From the NCBI GenBank assembly GCA_036558645.1, contig DATBFG010000072.1:88738-152737 (forward strand): a stretch of DNA of 64,000 bases, given 5' to 3'. Below the pieces are notes generated by a model. The model had not been told where the DNA came from and made no database searches. It was given only the letters and a program-made list of their open reading frames with translations. The number at the start of each line of letters is the position of its first letter. The first letter of the stretch is position 1. A program made the translations under genes and the position numbers. Positions 17,033 through 26,260 of this stretch are shown here, piece after piece. The DNA comes from DATBFG01 sp036558645. Its GTDB lineage: Bacteria; Acidobacteriota; Terriglobia; Terriglobales; Acidobacteriaceae.

Positions 17033-20000
17033 TTAGAAAGATAGAGACGCCTTTAGCTGGATCACACGTGGCGATGCATCGCCACCCAGGAACGAGCCCA
17101 GAATGCTGGTAGGTACGCTGACCGTGTTATTGATCTGTCCGAACTGCGGATCGAAGATGTCGCCGACCGGCTGATCAAAGTTTGCGTGATTCAGGACATT
17201 GAAGAACTGGAATCCAATGCCGAGGTTAGAGCCTTCCCAGCGCGGGATCTTGAAGTTCTTCATCAGTGTCAGGTCCGTATCGAAGAAATTCGGACCATAG
17301 AGCTGGTTGCGGCGTTGATTGCCGAAACCGTTGACCGCAGGCGAGAACTGTCCGCCTGGAGTGTTGACGGTAGAGGTAACGCACGGAGTCGTGAGCGCCC
17401 CACGGTCACAAGAAACCGGCCCGATCGTGGTGTTGGCGAACACATTGAATCCCGCTGTCGTGAAGTAGTTGAAGCCGTTAAGAACTCCGGTGGTATTGGA
17501 GTCAACAGCGGTGTAGGGCAGACCACTCCGCGAGAACAACGTTCCGGATACCGTCCAATCGGTAAGCAGCTTCAACCAGCCGGACTTCGCGTAGTTGGTA
17601 TTCCACACGTAGTTGAGGCTCAGGTAATGCCGCGTATCGTAATCGGCATTGCCATAGTTCAGGCGGCGCAGATTGTTAGGATCCGAAGGATTCAGAACAC
17701 TGGTGTTGGTAGCGAAGTTGTACTGCAGGAATCCGGCATTGGAGATTTCATCCAGTGCGTGACTCCAGGTGTAGTTGGCCTGTACCTGCAGGTTCGAGAA
17801 TTTCTTGGTGAACGAAGCAGTCAGTCCGTTGTAATTGGAGACGGCCGCACTCTGAACCTCGGTGATGGCGCCGAATCGAGGATCCGGAGCAGTAACCGGG
17901 AGGCCCGCGAACGAGGCCACGCCCAACTCAGAGGCGCACGTCGCATCGCAGAACGCGTTCAAGCCGCCGTTCTGTGACGCCTCATACAAGCCATGATTTC
18001 CAACGTAATTCAGAGAGAACGAAGCGCTACGTCCGATCCCCTGCTGGAGCGCCAGGTTCCACTCCTGATAACGAGGAGAGTGGAGGGAAGAGGCTCCGTT
18101 AAACAGATTGGGCGGAACGAACGGAACTCCTGCAGGCAAAGATGCAGCGATGCTAGCGAGAGTGCCACCGTTGGCGAAGCCCGTCTGGAAGGCGGTGTTC
18201 GCCTGCGATGCAAGCGATGCCTGGTTGTTCGCCACATCGGGCGACAGCGGAGCAATTCCCGTCGAGAACTGGTTATTAAGAGGGGAATTGTTCAGGAAGT
18301 TGTCTGCGATCGTGGCCGGGAAGGCGTCGCCAAAGAGTCCGAAGCCACCACGAATAACGGTGTCATGACCAGGCCCCAGCGGAGTCCAAGCGAAGCCGAT
18401 CCGAGGTTGCCAATCTATATTGGTGAACTCGTTCAGCGCCTGGTGAAGGCCGGTCTGAATGACCGCATTGTACGGTTGATTCGGATCGTGCGAGATATTC
18501 TGGAAGGAATCCGAGAGTCTCGCGAAGCAATCCGTCTGACAAACCGGGTTGGAGTTATGCTCCGCCCGCAAGCTGAGTGTCAGTTTGAAATTCGGGCGAA
18601 TGGCCCACTCGTCCTGCGCGTACAGACCAAGGCCATAAAGAGCAATTGGTGCCGTGGGCTGCGTTGGGAAATTCTGCAGGTAGGTGGTGCCGTTTCCGTT
18701 AAAGAAGTTATCCAGAGTTTCCGACGAGCTGTAACCAATCGACTGGAACCCCGGGCTGTAGGTAGTGATGTCGTTGCGGCGGAAATTAACGCCAAACTTA
18801 AGGTTGTGGTTGCCGTGGAGTGTCGAGAAGTCATCCACGATCTGATATTGAGTGACGTTGCGTCCTTGCGGCCAGAAGTTCAAGTCACGACCCAGACCGA
18901 AGAACGCATTGCCCGCAAATCCCAGACGATAGGGAAACGCTTGCACTGCGGCATCGATGTCCGAAGGCGCGAACAGCGCGCTGTACCAGGATCCGGAAAG
19001 GATGAACTGGTTCACCGACGTTGCGCCAAAGGTGTGCGTTTCGTTCAGCTGCCCTTCATATTGCGGCTGATCGCTGACCGCATTAAAGAGCGGGCTGATC
19101 GGATCGGTGTAGCTTGCTTGAACCCCGTGGTCCGTGCGGAAGTGAACGAACAGGCGGTCTTTATCGCTGATGTTCTGGTCAACCCGTGCGCTGAGCAACC
19201 ACTCGTGCGTGAAGTTTCCTGCAGTAGAGCGGAACTGCAACGCGCAAGGGGTCCCGGCGGGTATCAGAGGGCTGGAAAAGCTACCGCAGCCGGCTCCTGT
19301 CGGATTCCCGCTTGCGTCGGTACCGCCGGCCAGGCCAGTAGTGGATGCGCCGCTTGCACCGGGAGCATTGTTCCAGAGACTGAACATCTGCTGGTAGAAG
19401 GGAATCGATCCCGGGCTGCTGACCGCCAGGTTGGCGAGAGTCGCCGCCTGGAATTCCGGACTCGGAATGTTAACCGGCTGATTCGTCGGCAGGACCACGC
19501 GCAGACCTTCCGTGTTCACGAAGAAGAAGGTCTTGTCCTTGACGATGGGACCACCGAACGATGCTCCCCACTGGTTAGCATTCACGAATGGACGATCTAC
19601 ATCGGATTGCTTATTGAAGTAGTTGTTGGCATTCATGGCACGGCCATTCCAGTAGTAATTGGCATTGCCATGGAAGGTGTTCGAACCCGACTTGGTTACG
19701 TAGTTCACGTTGGCTCCGGCTAATCCACCGTACTGCCCGGAGTAACCGTTATTGACGACCGATACTTCCTGAACATCATTGGCGCCGAGCAGAAGGTTAG
19801 TTGCGCCGGAGTTGTTGAGGTTCAAAAAAGGATCATTTTCGTTCTGGCCGTTGACCGTGAAGAGGTTTGAGGTTGCAGGCAGTCCGTAGATAGCAGAGTT
19901 TCCGTAGCCGGCCTGCGTATTCATCACGGCGCCGGGTGCAAGTTGCACGATGTAACTCAGATCGTTTCCACCATTTGGTGTTTGCTCGATCTGTTGCGGC

Positions 20001-20422
20001 GTAAAGGTCGTGGTGATATTTCCGTTCTGGGTTTGCACCACGGCGCTTTCAGCAGTGACTTCTACCGTCTGGCTGGTTTGGGAGAGACCCAGTTGCAGGT
20101 TGATCGTGCTGGCCTGGCCGACTGTGACATAGGTGTTACGTTGTGCTATCTGAAAGCCTTGTGCGGTCGCGGACACGGTGTAGTTTCCCGGCTTCAGCAG
20201 AGAGAAGCGGTACACGCCCTGCCCGTTTGTGGGCGCAGTCTGCGTTTGACCTGTGTCATTGTTTTTGAGCGTGACTTGCGCGTTGGTCAAGATCGCGCCG
20301 CTTGGATCGGAGATAATGCCGGTAACATCTCCGGAAACGATATTTTGTGCTATCAGTGGCGTGACCAGGAGTCCGGCCAGCGACAGCAAGATGAGAAACA
20401 GAGAATACTTTCTGGAAAACAT
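17033..20422 (-). CDS. TonB-dependent receptor, Oar-like, with N-terminal carboxypeptidase-regulatory-like domain
   Basis: 1129 residues. A signal peptide (residues 1-26, LFLILLSLAGLLVTPLIAQ) precedes a carboxypeptidase-regulatory-like beta-sandwich (about 30-115; VTGIISDPSGAILTNAQVTLKN, GVYRFSLLKPGNYTVSATAQGF), then a plug domain (about 140-290) and a beta-barrel reaching the C-terminus, which ends in the aromatic residue of LKASLSF. This Oar-like architecture is expanded in Acidobacteriota, where it is thought to import large substrates at the outer membrane; the substrate is unknown. The ATG at 20422 has GGAAG upstream. The TonB-like protein at 1-1182 could be a partner, but nothing in the sequence links them. 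Long antisense frames here are shadows. Confidence 0.92.
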   Translation of the reverse strand: MFSRKYSLFLILLSLAGLLVTPLIAQNIVSGDVTGIISDPSGAILTNAQVTLKNNDTGQTQTAPTNGQGVYRFSLLKPGNYTVSATAQGFQIAQRNTYVTVGQASTINLQLGLSQTSQTVEVTAESAVVQTQNGNITTTFTPQQIEQTPNGGNDLSYIVQLAPGAVMNTQAGYGNSAIYGLPATSNLFTVNGQNENDPFLNLNNSGATNLLLGANDVQEVSVVNNGYSGQYGGLAGANVNYVTKSGSNTFHGNANYYWNGRAMNANNYFNKQSDVDRPFVNANQWGASFGGPIVKDKTFFFVNTEGLRVVLPTNQPVNIPSPEFQAATLANLAVSSPGSIPFYQQMFSLWNNAPGASGASTTGLAGGTDASGNPTGAGCGSFSSPLIPAGTPCALQFRSTAGNFTHEWLLSARVDQNISDKDRLFVHFRTDHGVQASYTDPISPLFNAVSDQPQYEGQLNETHTFGATSVNQFILSGSWYSALFAPSDIDAAVQAFPYRLGFAGNAFFGLGRDLNFWPQGRNVTQYQIVDDFSTLHGNHNLKFGVNFRRNDITTYSPGFQSIGYSSSETLDNFFNGNGTTYLQNFPTQPTAPIALYGLGLYAQDEWAIRPNFKLTLSLRAEHNSNPVCQTDCFARLSDSFQNISHDPNQPYNAVIQTGLHQALNEFTNIDWQPRIGFAWTPLGPGHDTVIRGGFGLFGDAFPATIADNFLNNSPLNNQFSTGIAPLSPDVANNQASLASQANTAFQTGFANGGTLASIAASLPAGVPFVPPNLFNGASSLHSPRYQEWNLALQQGIGRSASFSLNYVGNHGLYEASQNGGLNAFCDATCASELGVASFAGLPVTAPDPRFGAITEVQSAAVSNYNGLTASFTKKFSNLQVQANYTWSHALDEISNAGFLQYNFATNTSVLNPSDPNNLRRLNYGNADYDTRHYLSLNYVWNTNYAKSGWLKLLTDWTVSGTLFSRSGLPYTAVDSNTTGVLNGFNYFTTAGFNVFANTTIGPVSCDRGALTTPCVTSTVNTPGGQFSPAVNGFGNQRRNQLYGPNFFDTDLTLMKNFKIPRWEGSNLGIGFQFFNVLNHANFDQPVGDIFDPQFGQINNTVSVPTSILGSFLGGDASPRVIQLKASLSF

Positions 20423-21098
20423 CAGTACTTCCTCTTCCTTTCCTGTCTTAATTGAGTTACACAATGAGCCGTTGCGGAGTTGCGGCTCGCTTACGGGGCG
20501 TGCAACGAATGAGCGGAGTCGAACGACGTTGCCAGAGCGAGGCACAAAGTGTCTCCGAGTTCTCTACGAGAGTTCCCGCAAGAGCGAGAAAGGCATCTTT
20601 TCGTAGCTCGGATTGCGCGGTCGCGGCAGATTCGTCCGCAGCAATAAGAAAGTGGCTGTTGCCCTGTGGAAAACTACCGCGATGAAGCCTTAGCAGGATC
20701 CCTGGGTTATTGAGCCTTGTACACTCTGTGAACAACACCTGCATACAAACTACTCGTGAATTTAGCAAGTGTGTTGCCACAGCACGGCCTAACGAGAAGC
20801 TACGTATTGTTAGACACTTACAGTCGATGCTCGGGGACGCTCCTCTTGCTTATCTTCAGATTCATGGACGTAAATCCACAAACACATAGAGTGTGTAGAT
20901 GTTTACGAATATTTACACATCGAGAAGCGGTCTGGCGATGCAGAAAACGAGAACAGGATGCAAGAAGACGCGGATATTTCTTGAATCAATTTGCTTGATT
21001 GGCGTGACAAAGACCGAGGTCACGATTCGTGACCGTGGAATCCGAGGTGATGTACCCTTATCCGAAAATGCGTCGGTTCTAAGGCAGCGTAGCAGGAG
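20423..21098. other. 676-base gap between receptor and M50 protease genes
   Basis: No supported gene. Several open frames of 66-117 codons exist on both strands, but none has a ribosome binding site together with a protein-like composition. The receptor promoter should lie in the first 200-300 bases. A weak imperfect palindrome (GATGT...ACATC, 20898-20921) sits in an AT-rich stretch and could be regulatory, but this is a guess. Confidence 0.4.
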
Positions 21099-22124
21099 TT
21101 ACTGCGAGTGATACTCACGCAGAATGGCCTGGAGGGAACTCTGCTCGAAAGGTGCGGGAATGAAAGTTAGAGCCAGCATCACCAGTGCGGCGAGTGCTAG
21201 CCAACGGCGTCCTCTCGTGAGCGCCGGGTAATCTGGCACTTCCGGATGTCTCACGCCGCTCAAGCGAAGCAAGATGGCCCACAGCAGCCATCCAGCCCAG
21301 CAGTAATAGGCGAGAGGCAAGAGCGCGACGATCGTGAGTTGCGACACAGTCCGATGCAGGCGCGGAGCAATCGAAAAAACAATGTGACCACCGTCGAGTT
21401 GTCCGCCAGGCAAAAGGTTGAGCGAGGTGGCGAACATCCCCACCCACGCTGCGATGACGGTTGGATGCAGCAACATACGTTCGACGGCGACGGCACGAGA
21501 AGTAAGCCCCAGACTCACTAGCAGCCATTGCACACCTGAGAAAACCAGGGGATACCCTGGTTGAAACGATGAGTGCAGTACATCGCCAGAGATCGGCACG
21601 GCCTTGGAGATGCTCAATCCAAACCCGAGAGCAAAGACAGAAAAGATGAATCCCGCAATCGGACCTGCGATCCCTATATCGAACAGTTCCGAACGTGAGC
21701 GAATCGGGGAACGAATGCGAATAAATGCTCCTAACGTTCCGATCAAAGTTGGAAATGGAATGAAGAACGGCAGGGTTGCAGCCACTCCGTATCGCCGGCA
21801 ATAAAGGTAGTGTCCCATCTCGTGCGCCAGCAGGATCAGCATCAAGGTCAACGAGAACGGAATCCCCATCGCCAAATGCGTGGCACTAAAAACCCATTTC
21901 CATGGGAATAGGTCGGGGCTACCGTCGCCCATGTAAAACGCGGGCCAGCTGTGCTGGAAGTTAAATTCCAGGCGCGCACCGACTACCAGGGTGGTCAAAA
22001 CCGTCAGCAGCAGCAGCAATGCGTGGAGCCAATAGCGTGGCCGGTACGTAGGTGGTAGGACTAGTTCCTCCGTAGGGCGGTAGTACTCGATACTTGAAGA
22101 CATGGAAGAGCTGGGGCTAGACAT
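21099..22124 (-). CDS. Site-2-type M50 membrane metalloprotease
   Basis: 341 residues with about seven hydrophobic segments. The zinc motif HEMGH is at residues 101-105 (LILLAHEMGHYLYCRRYG) and the third-ligand motif NLLPGGQLDGGHI near 258-270. The insert between them (FFIPFPTLIGTLGAFIRIRSPI) is typical of the short, PDZ-less site-2 protease group, closer to SpoIVFB/EGY1-like proteins than to RseP. It would cleave substrates within the membrane. The start was placed at 22124, just after the HU gene; an upstream extension would overlap HU. An ATG at 22103 is also possible. Confidence 0.86.
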   Translation of the reverse strand: MSSPSSSMSSSIEYYRPTEELVLPPTYRPRYWLHALLLLLTVLTTLVVGARLEFNFQHSWPAFYMGDGSPDLFPWKWVFSATHLAMGIPFSLTLMLILLAHEMGHYLYCRRYGVAATLPFFIPFPTLIGTLGAFIRIRSPIRSRSELFDIGIAGPIAGFIFSVFALGFGLSISKAVPISGDVLHSSFQPGYPLVFSGVQWLLVSLGLTSRAVAVERMLLHPTVIAAWVGMFATSLNLLPGGQLDGGHIVFSIAPRLHRTVSQLTIVALLPLAYYCWAGWLLWAILLRLSGVRHPEVPDYPALTRGRRWLALAALVMLALTFIPAPFEQSSLQAILREYHSQ

Positions 22125-22185
22125 CAGAGATACAAGCTTAGATGATTCGGCGGGAGCATGGGAACTTGAGGTACCCAGGCCAGCT

Positions 22186-22455
22186 TTAATCGATCGACTG
22201 CAACTCCTTACCCGGCTTGAATCGAACGGCTTTGCCTGGAGGGATGGAAACCTCCGCCCCGGTTCGAGGATTGCGACCGATACCGGTTTTGCGCGGCCGG
22301 ACGTTGAACACGCCAAACCCTCGCAACTCAATACGATCGCCCTTGGCTAATGAACGCTTCATACTCTCGAAAACGGTTTCCACGGCCAATTCGGCCTTGG
22401 TTTTGGTGATACCCGTTTTATTGACCACTTCGTTGATGATATCGAGCTTGATCAC
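22186..22455 (-). CDS. HU/IHF family DNA-binding protein
   Basis: 89 residues. The HU signature GDRIELRGFGVFNVRPRKTGIGRNPRTG near residues 40-67 includes the DNA-clasping arm and conserved RNP. The N-terminal helices (IINEVVNKTGITKTKAELAVETVFESM) fit the dimerisation half. It bends DNA and shapes the nucleoid. The frame opens with GTG at 22455; no better ATG is present. It lies 61 bases upstream of the M50 gene on the same strand, so the two may be co-transcribed. Confidence 0.93.
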   Translation of the reverse strand: MIKLDIINEVVNKTGITKTKAELAVETVFESMKRSLAKGDRIELRGFGVFNVRPRKTGIGRNPRTGAEVSIPPGKAVRFKPGKELQSID

Positions 22456-22715
22456 GAGAGGCCCCCGGCGTCGGAGTCAAAACCTTGTATCAAGTCATTG
22501 ATGCTAAGGGAGATAACGGAGATTGTCAACGGGCCTGTATCTCCCGTAATATGGGCGAACCCTCGTAGTACCGGATTTTCGGACTGTCCGCCAGCCAGAA
22601 ATTCATTTGGTAATCTTGCGATCGGGGAATTGGGTGGTTTTTCGAAACGCGACGAATGCGTCGCAGATTGCCAGATTCCAAAATTATCCGATTACTAAAT
22701 TTTTCAAGGAGTTCC

Positions 22716-23267
22716 ATGCTCAAGAGTGACCGCTGGATTCGCAAGATGGCTCGGGAACATGACATGATTAACCCCTTTTCCGAGAAACAAGTGCGGCAAG
22801 GGGTGGTTTCTTACGGACTTTCTTCCTACGGATACGACCTGCGCGTGGCCGATGAGTTCAAGATTTTCACCAACGTGAATTCCTCAATCGTCGATCCTAA
22901 GAATTTCGATGAGAAATCGTTCGTGACAGTGCAGACCGATGTAGCCATCGTTCCGCCTAACTCCTTTGCACTAGCGAGATCGGTCGAATACTTCAAGATC
23001 CCCCGAGATGTGCTCACCATCTGTGTCGGCAAGTCCACGTATGCCCGTTGCGGCATTATCGTAAACGTGACACCGTTTGAGCCAGAGTGGGAAGGCTTTG
23101 TGACGCTCGAAATCTCCAATACGACTCCCCTGCCGGCGAAAATCTACGCCAATGAAGGGCTCTGCCAGATCATTTTCTTCCAGGGAGATGAAGTCTGCGA
23201 AACCAGCTACGCCGATCGCAAAGGCAAGTACCAATCGCAGAAGGGGATTGTGCTGCCGAAATTGTAG
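22716..23267 (+). CDS. dcd: dCTP deaminase
   Basis: 183 residues. ICVGKSTYARCGIIVNVTPFEPEWEG and FVTLEISNTTPLPAKIYANEGLCQIIFF, near residues 105-155, match the active-site and trimer core of dCTP deaminase, with the catalytic Glu likely in TLEISN. The enzyme converts dCTP to dUTP for dTMP synthesis. Start at 22716 has CAAGGAG 5 bases upstream; an earlier in-frame start at 22656 adds a short unlikely extension. It complements tmk at 26.3 kb in thymidylate supply. Confidence 0.93.
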   Translation: MLKSDRWIRKMAREHDMINPFSEKQVRQGVVSYGLSSYGYDLRVADEFKIFTNVNSSIVDPKNFDEKSFVTVQTDVAIVPPNSFALARSVEYFKIPRDVLTICVGKSTYARCGIIVNVTPFEPEWEGFVTLEISNTTPLPAKIYANEGLCQIIFFQGDEVCETSYADRKGKYQSQKGIVLPKL

Positions 23268-23436
23268 AGTCAGTCGTCAGCTCAAGGTGATCCCCGCTGT
23301 CAGCTTGTGCCTATACTTCGCTCACAAGCGACAACGGGGTTCCGAGTCATGCGAATGAATCGGGCGACTCTTGTGAACGGGAGTGTTAGCAGAGGAGCGA
23401 GAGGCCAATGACTAACCGCGAACGAGGAACGATCCA

Positions 23437-23871
23437 CTACTTCCTGCTGTTCTCGCCTTCCTTGTACATGTACTTAATTGCGGGTTTGTAGATCATGAGG
23501 TTGGGCTGGGAGTTGCGTGTGATTTTGATGCAGCAGCGGTCATACCATTCGATGACGCCGTGGATTTCCTCGCCGTCGCGCAGCACGATCACCATCGGTG
23601 TATGTGTCTGCATCTGCTTCTGATAGTAGAAATTTTCAGCATTGGTTTGCTCGGCCGGAGGAGCCTTTCTTCCGCCGGCTGGCCGCTCATTGCGTTCCGG
23701 GCGGTCATTGCGTTCGGGACGGTCGCGTCGTTCAGCCATGGGGGACGACATATGATTATGGTTGTGGTTATGGTCTCCACGATTGAGCGATGGCCGAATC
23801 AGCTTGCGGTTGGCAAATCCTTCCTGCTCGATTGGACCATCGACGGAAATCGCCTGTGTCGCATCTTTCAT
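23437..23871 (-). CDS. hfq: Hfq-like RNA chaperone with long His/Arg-rich N-terminal extension
   Basis: 144 residues, whereas most Hfq proteins are 70-110. The Sm fold occupies the C-terminal ~65 residues: FYYQKQMQTHTPMVIVLRDG, EEIHGVIEWYDRCCIKI (Sm1) and LMIYKPAIKYMYKE, which aligns with the YKHAIS Sm2 motif but has Pro for His. The N-terminal ~78 residues are hydrophilic and probably disordered, with DHNHNHNH and the repeat RPERNDRPERNERP. Hfq hexamers pair small RNAs with mRNAs. ATG 23871 has AGGTGA upstream; internal ATGs at 23751 and 23739 would give a shorter form. Confidence 0.82.
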   Translation of the reverse strand: MKDATQAISVDGPIEQEGFANRKLIRPSLNRGDHNHNHNHMSSPMAERRDRPERNDRPERNERPAGGRKAPPAEQTNAENFYYQKQMQTHTPMVIVLRDGEEIHGVIEWYDRCCIKITRNSQPNLMIYKPAIKYMYKEGENSRK

Positions 23872-24037
23872 GGCATCACCTGTCCGACACGCTTTGTAGC
23901 GGGCCACAACACGGCGCTGCTGTGATTGTGGGTTACTGAAGGCGTGAACTTGCCCCTACCGTAGCACACGAGACGCGGCCATGACAATGCTCGCGTTCCA
24001 TTGTGCTCACTTTGAGACAAAGAGTAGTTTCCAGAGC

Positions 24038-25015
24038 TCAATTCCGAGCAATCACGGCAAGTGTGCCATCGAGGGTATTGGCGACATAGATCATCTGTGT
24101 CGCTGAACTGAAGGCAATTCCCGAGGGACCACGGCCCACGCGCAAGCTGCGCACTACCTTGAAGCTGTCTGCATCGCTCAGGACTATGGTCCGATGGTTT
24201 GGATCGATGCCCCCGCTGGTGATGACTTGCTTCAACCCCGGCAAGAATCCCAACGCATTCACGTCTCCCACCTTCTTGATTGTTCCCAGCTGAGAGTTAT
24301 CGGTTGTACTGATCACGGAAACGTCGGGTATTGACGTATCTCCATTGTGGTTCGCCACGTACAAGAGAGCGCTCTTGTCGTCGACCGCCATCGGAGGAAT
24401 CAGGGTTGGATTTCCCTGAAGCTGGATAGGGTCAACGAACTCGTTCGTGGCACCGTCTATGACGAATACATCGCATTGGCATAGCGACGCACCATAAACA
24501 CGATTTGTCGTCTGGCTGACGGTCAGTCCGCCTGGGCTGGTTACCCCCAGGGTTGCGATCACGTCATTATTGCTTCCGGCCAGTACGAGCACCTGGTTCG
24601 CAAGTTGATCCGCGATGTAAATTCGATTGGTCAGAGAGTTGACCGCTAGCGCCACTCCGGGGATGCCGGGGACGATTGAAGTCACTAGATTGGTGTTGCC
24701 ATCCACGACAGAAATGGATTCATCTTCAGAATTCAAGACGTAAATACGATTGGTGATGTAGTTGACCGCGACGGCAACGGGCTGGCGGCCGACCGGTATG
24801 GAGGTAATGATGTGGTTTGAAAAGCCATCGATGACTGACAACGATCCGGAAATCGTGTTGACGACATAAAGGCGATTGGTCTTGTTGTTGATGGCGACGG
24901 CTGTTATTCCGGTACCGACTGGAATGTTGGCAACTACATGCAGTGCAAAAACCGGAATTGTCAGCAGAAAGATCGCAAGAGTGACGAAACGCAGGGAAAG
25001 TGTGGGACGTTGCAT
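24038..25015 (-). CDS. Secreted YVTN/YncE-like beta-propeller protein
   Basis: 325 residues with an N-terminal signal peptide (FVTLAIFLLTIPVFALHV). The rest is a series of about seven repeats of the YVTN type, for example NNKTNRLYVVNTISGSLSVIDG, NYITNRIYVLNSEDESISVVDG and TQMIYVANTLDGTLAVIARN. Such propellers are often surface proteins of unknown ligand. No enzymatic residues are evident. The gene stands alone between hfq and holB on the same strand, with gaps of about 95-165 bases. Confidence 0.88.
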   Translation of the reverse strand: MQRPTLSLRFVTLAIFLLTIPVFALHVVANIPVGTGITAVAINNKTNRLYVVNTISGSLSVIDGFSNHIITSIPVGRQPVAVAVNYITNRIYVLNSEDESISVVDGNTNLVTSIVPGIPGVALAVNSLTNRIYIADQLANQVLVLAGSNNDVIATLGVTSPGGLTVSQTTNRVYGASLCQCDVFVIDGATNEFVDPIQLQGNPTLIPPMAVDDKSALLYVANHNGDTSIPDVSVISTTDNSQLGTIKKVGDVNALGFLPGLKQVITSGGIDPNHRTIVLSDADSFKVVRSLRVGRGPSGIAFSSATQMIYVANTLDGTLAVIARN

Positions 25016-25109
25016 CCTGGGCCTCTGATTTTGAGGGGGAGTTTCGAGTGCAGAGAAGGTACCACATCAACTCACAAAATGACTAGAGGCAAACGACCCC
25101 AAGACGAGC

Positions 25110-26213
25110 CTACACCGGTTCAAGGGCAGTGGCGAAGGCATCGAGTGAGAGCGAACGCAGAAGGTTTCGACGCATGCCTCGTTCCACATCTGCCAATCTT
25201 TCGGCAGCTCGTACGACCCATTCAAAGTCAGCGGCCGTGGCAAGCTTGCGTAAGTCATTTTCGATGTCAACGTTACGGATCAGCTCGGGCGTAGAGGACT
25301 GCAGAAAAAGGATGTCCTGAAGAAGGGAATAAAGCGTGCGAAGCAGGTGATCGGTTTTTTCGCGTCCTTCAGCACCGGCGCGATATGTTTCGGTGATCTT
25401 GAACAGTTCACTATGCTCGCCACCGCGCAAGGCGGTATTGAGAAGAGCCAATGCGTGCGTGCGCGCGCCGATATATCCCTGCAGATCAAAACCTCGCGCC
25501 TTGCCAAGGGCGCCTTCGCTAAGCCGGGCCACAAGCGCGCGTTGCTGCGAAGACCAATCTGAACGATGCTTCGACAAGTACTGTTCGATCTCGGAACCGG
25601 GTAGTGCCCCCAAAGTCACGATCATTGACCGGGAACGGATCGTGGACAGTAGTTCTCCCGGATTATCGGCCAACAGGAAGATGGTTGCGAACTCGGGAGG
25701 CTCCTCGAGCACTTTGAGCAGAGAGTTCGCCGCTTCCTTCATGAATGCCGCGTCAGTGAAGATGTAGACGCGCTCCTTTGCTTCGCCCGGGCGGAAATAG
25801 ATTGTCTCGATCACGCGCCGAACCTGGTCCACCTTGATCATCATTTGCGGAGGATCGGGAGGGATGACTAACACATCAGGATGAGTTTGCACGAATAAGC
25901 GTGTTTCCCGCTTATCGGTCTCACGCAGATTTTCGCGCGCCTCAACCGCCTCGGCGCACCGCGCGGAGAGGTCCTCTGATTGAGAAATGCGTACACAGTT
26001 GGAACACTTGCCGCAAAAATCGGGAAGACCGTCAGTAATGATTGGCGCGAGACAATTCATGGCCTTGGTGATCATCAATGCAAGGGTGTACTTCCCCGAA
26101 CCGACGGAGCCCGCCAGGATCACGGCCTGAGGAAAGCGGCCGTGCGCAAGCATCTCGCGCAGATGCCGCACAGTGCTTTCGTTCCCGTGGAAATCAGAAA
26201 ACATACCAGTCAT
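25110..26213 (-). CDS. holB: DNA polymerase III delta' subunit
   Basis: 367 residues. AAA+ clamp-loader features: Walker A GSVGSGKYT near 36-44, a zinc-binding cluster around CLAPIITDGLPDFCGKCSNC near 53-72, VDQVRRVIETIYFRPGEAKERVYIFTDAAFM and the ALLKVLEEPP-type motif NSLLKVLEEPPEFATIFLLAD, and the sensor 1 region TIRSRSM. Part of the clamp loader that places the sliding clamp on DNA. It lies 47 bases downstream of tmk on the same strand, a frequent bacterial pairing. Start options are ATG 26213 or 26204. Confidence 0.92.
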   Translation of the reverse strand: MTGMFSDFHGNESTVRHLREMLAHGRFPQAVILAGSVGSGKYTLALMITKAMNCLAPIITDGLPDFCGKCSNCVRISQSEDLSARCAEAVEARENLRETDKRETRLFVQTHPDVLVIPPDPPQMMIKVDQVRRVIETIYFRPGEAKERVYIFTDAAFMKEAANSLLKVLEEPPEFATIFLLADNPGELLSTIRSRSMIVTLGALPGSEIEQYLSKHRSDWSSQQRALVARLSEGALGKARGFDLQGYIGARTHALALLNTALRGGEHSELFKITETYRAGAEGREKTDHLLRTLYSLLQDILFLQSSTPELIRNVDIENDLRKLATAADFEWVVRAAERLADVERGMRRNLLRSLSLDAFATALEPV

Positions 26214-26260
26214 CAGCTCCGGTCGGTCATCAGCAACTCAATTCTAATGCTGAAATCTAC

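Noticed and set aside
17186..19723. Long plus-strand open frames (263 and 576 codons) opposite the TonB-dependent receptor
   Set aside because: Their translations are Arg/Val-rich with no domain, typical antisense shadows of a high-GC gene; the minus-strand frame is a clear receptor.
20457..20780. 107-codon minus frame in the gap upstream of the TonB-dependent receptor
   Set aside because: Overlaps the likely receptor promoter, has no ribosome binding site and an unconvincing composition; not called.
20898..20921. Possible operator GATGT...ACATC in an AT-rich stretch
   Set aside because: Arms of only 5 bp with a poor centre; likely chance, mentioned only in the gap entry.
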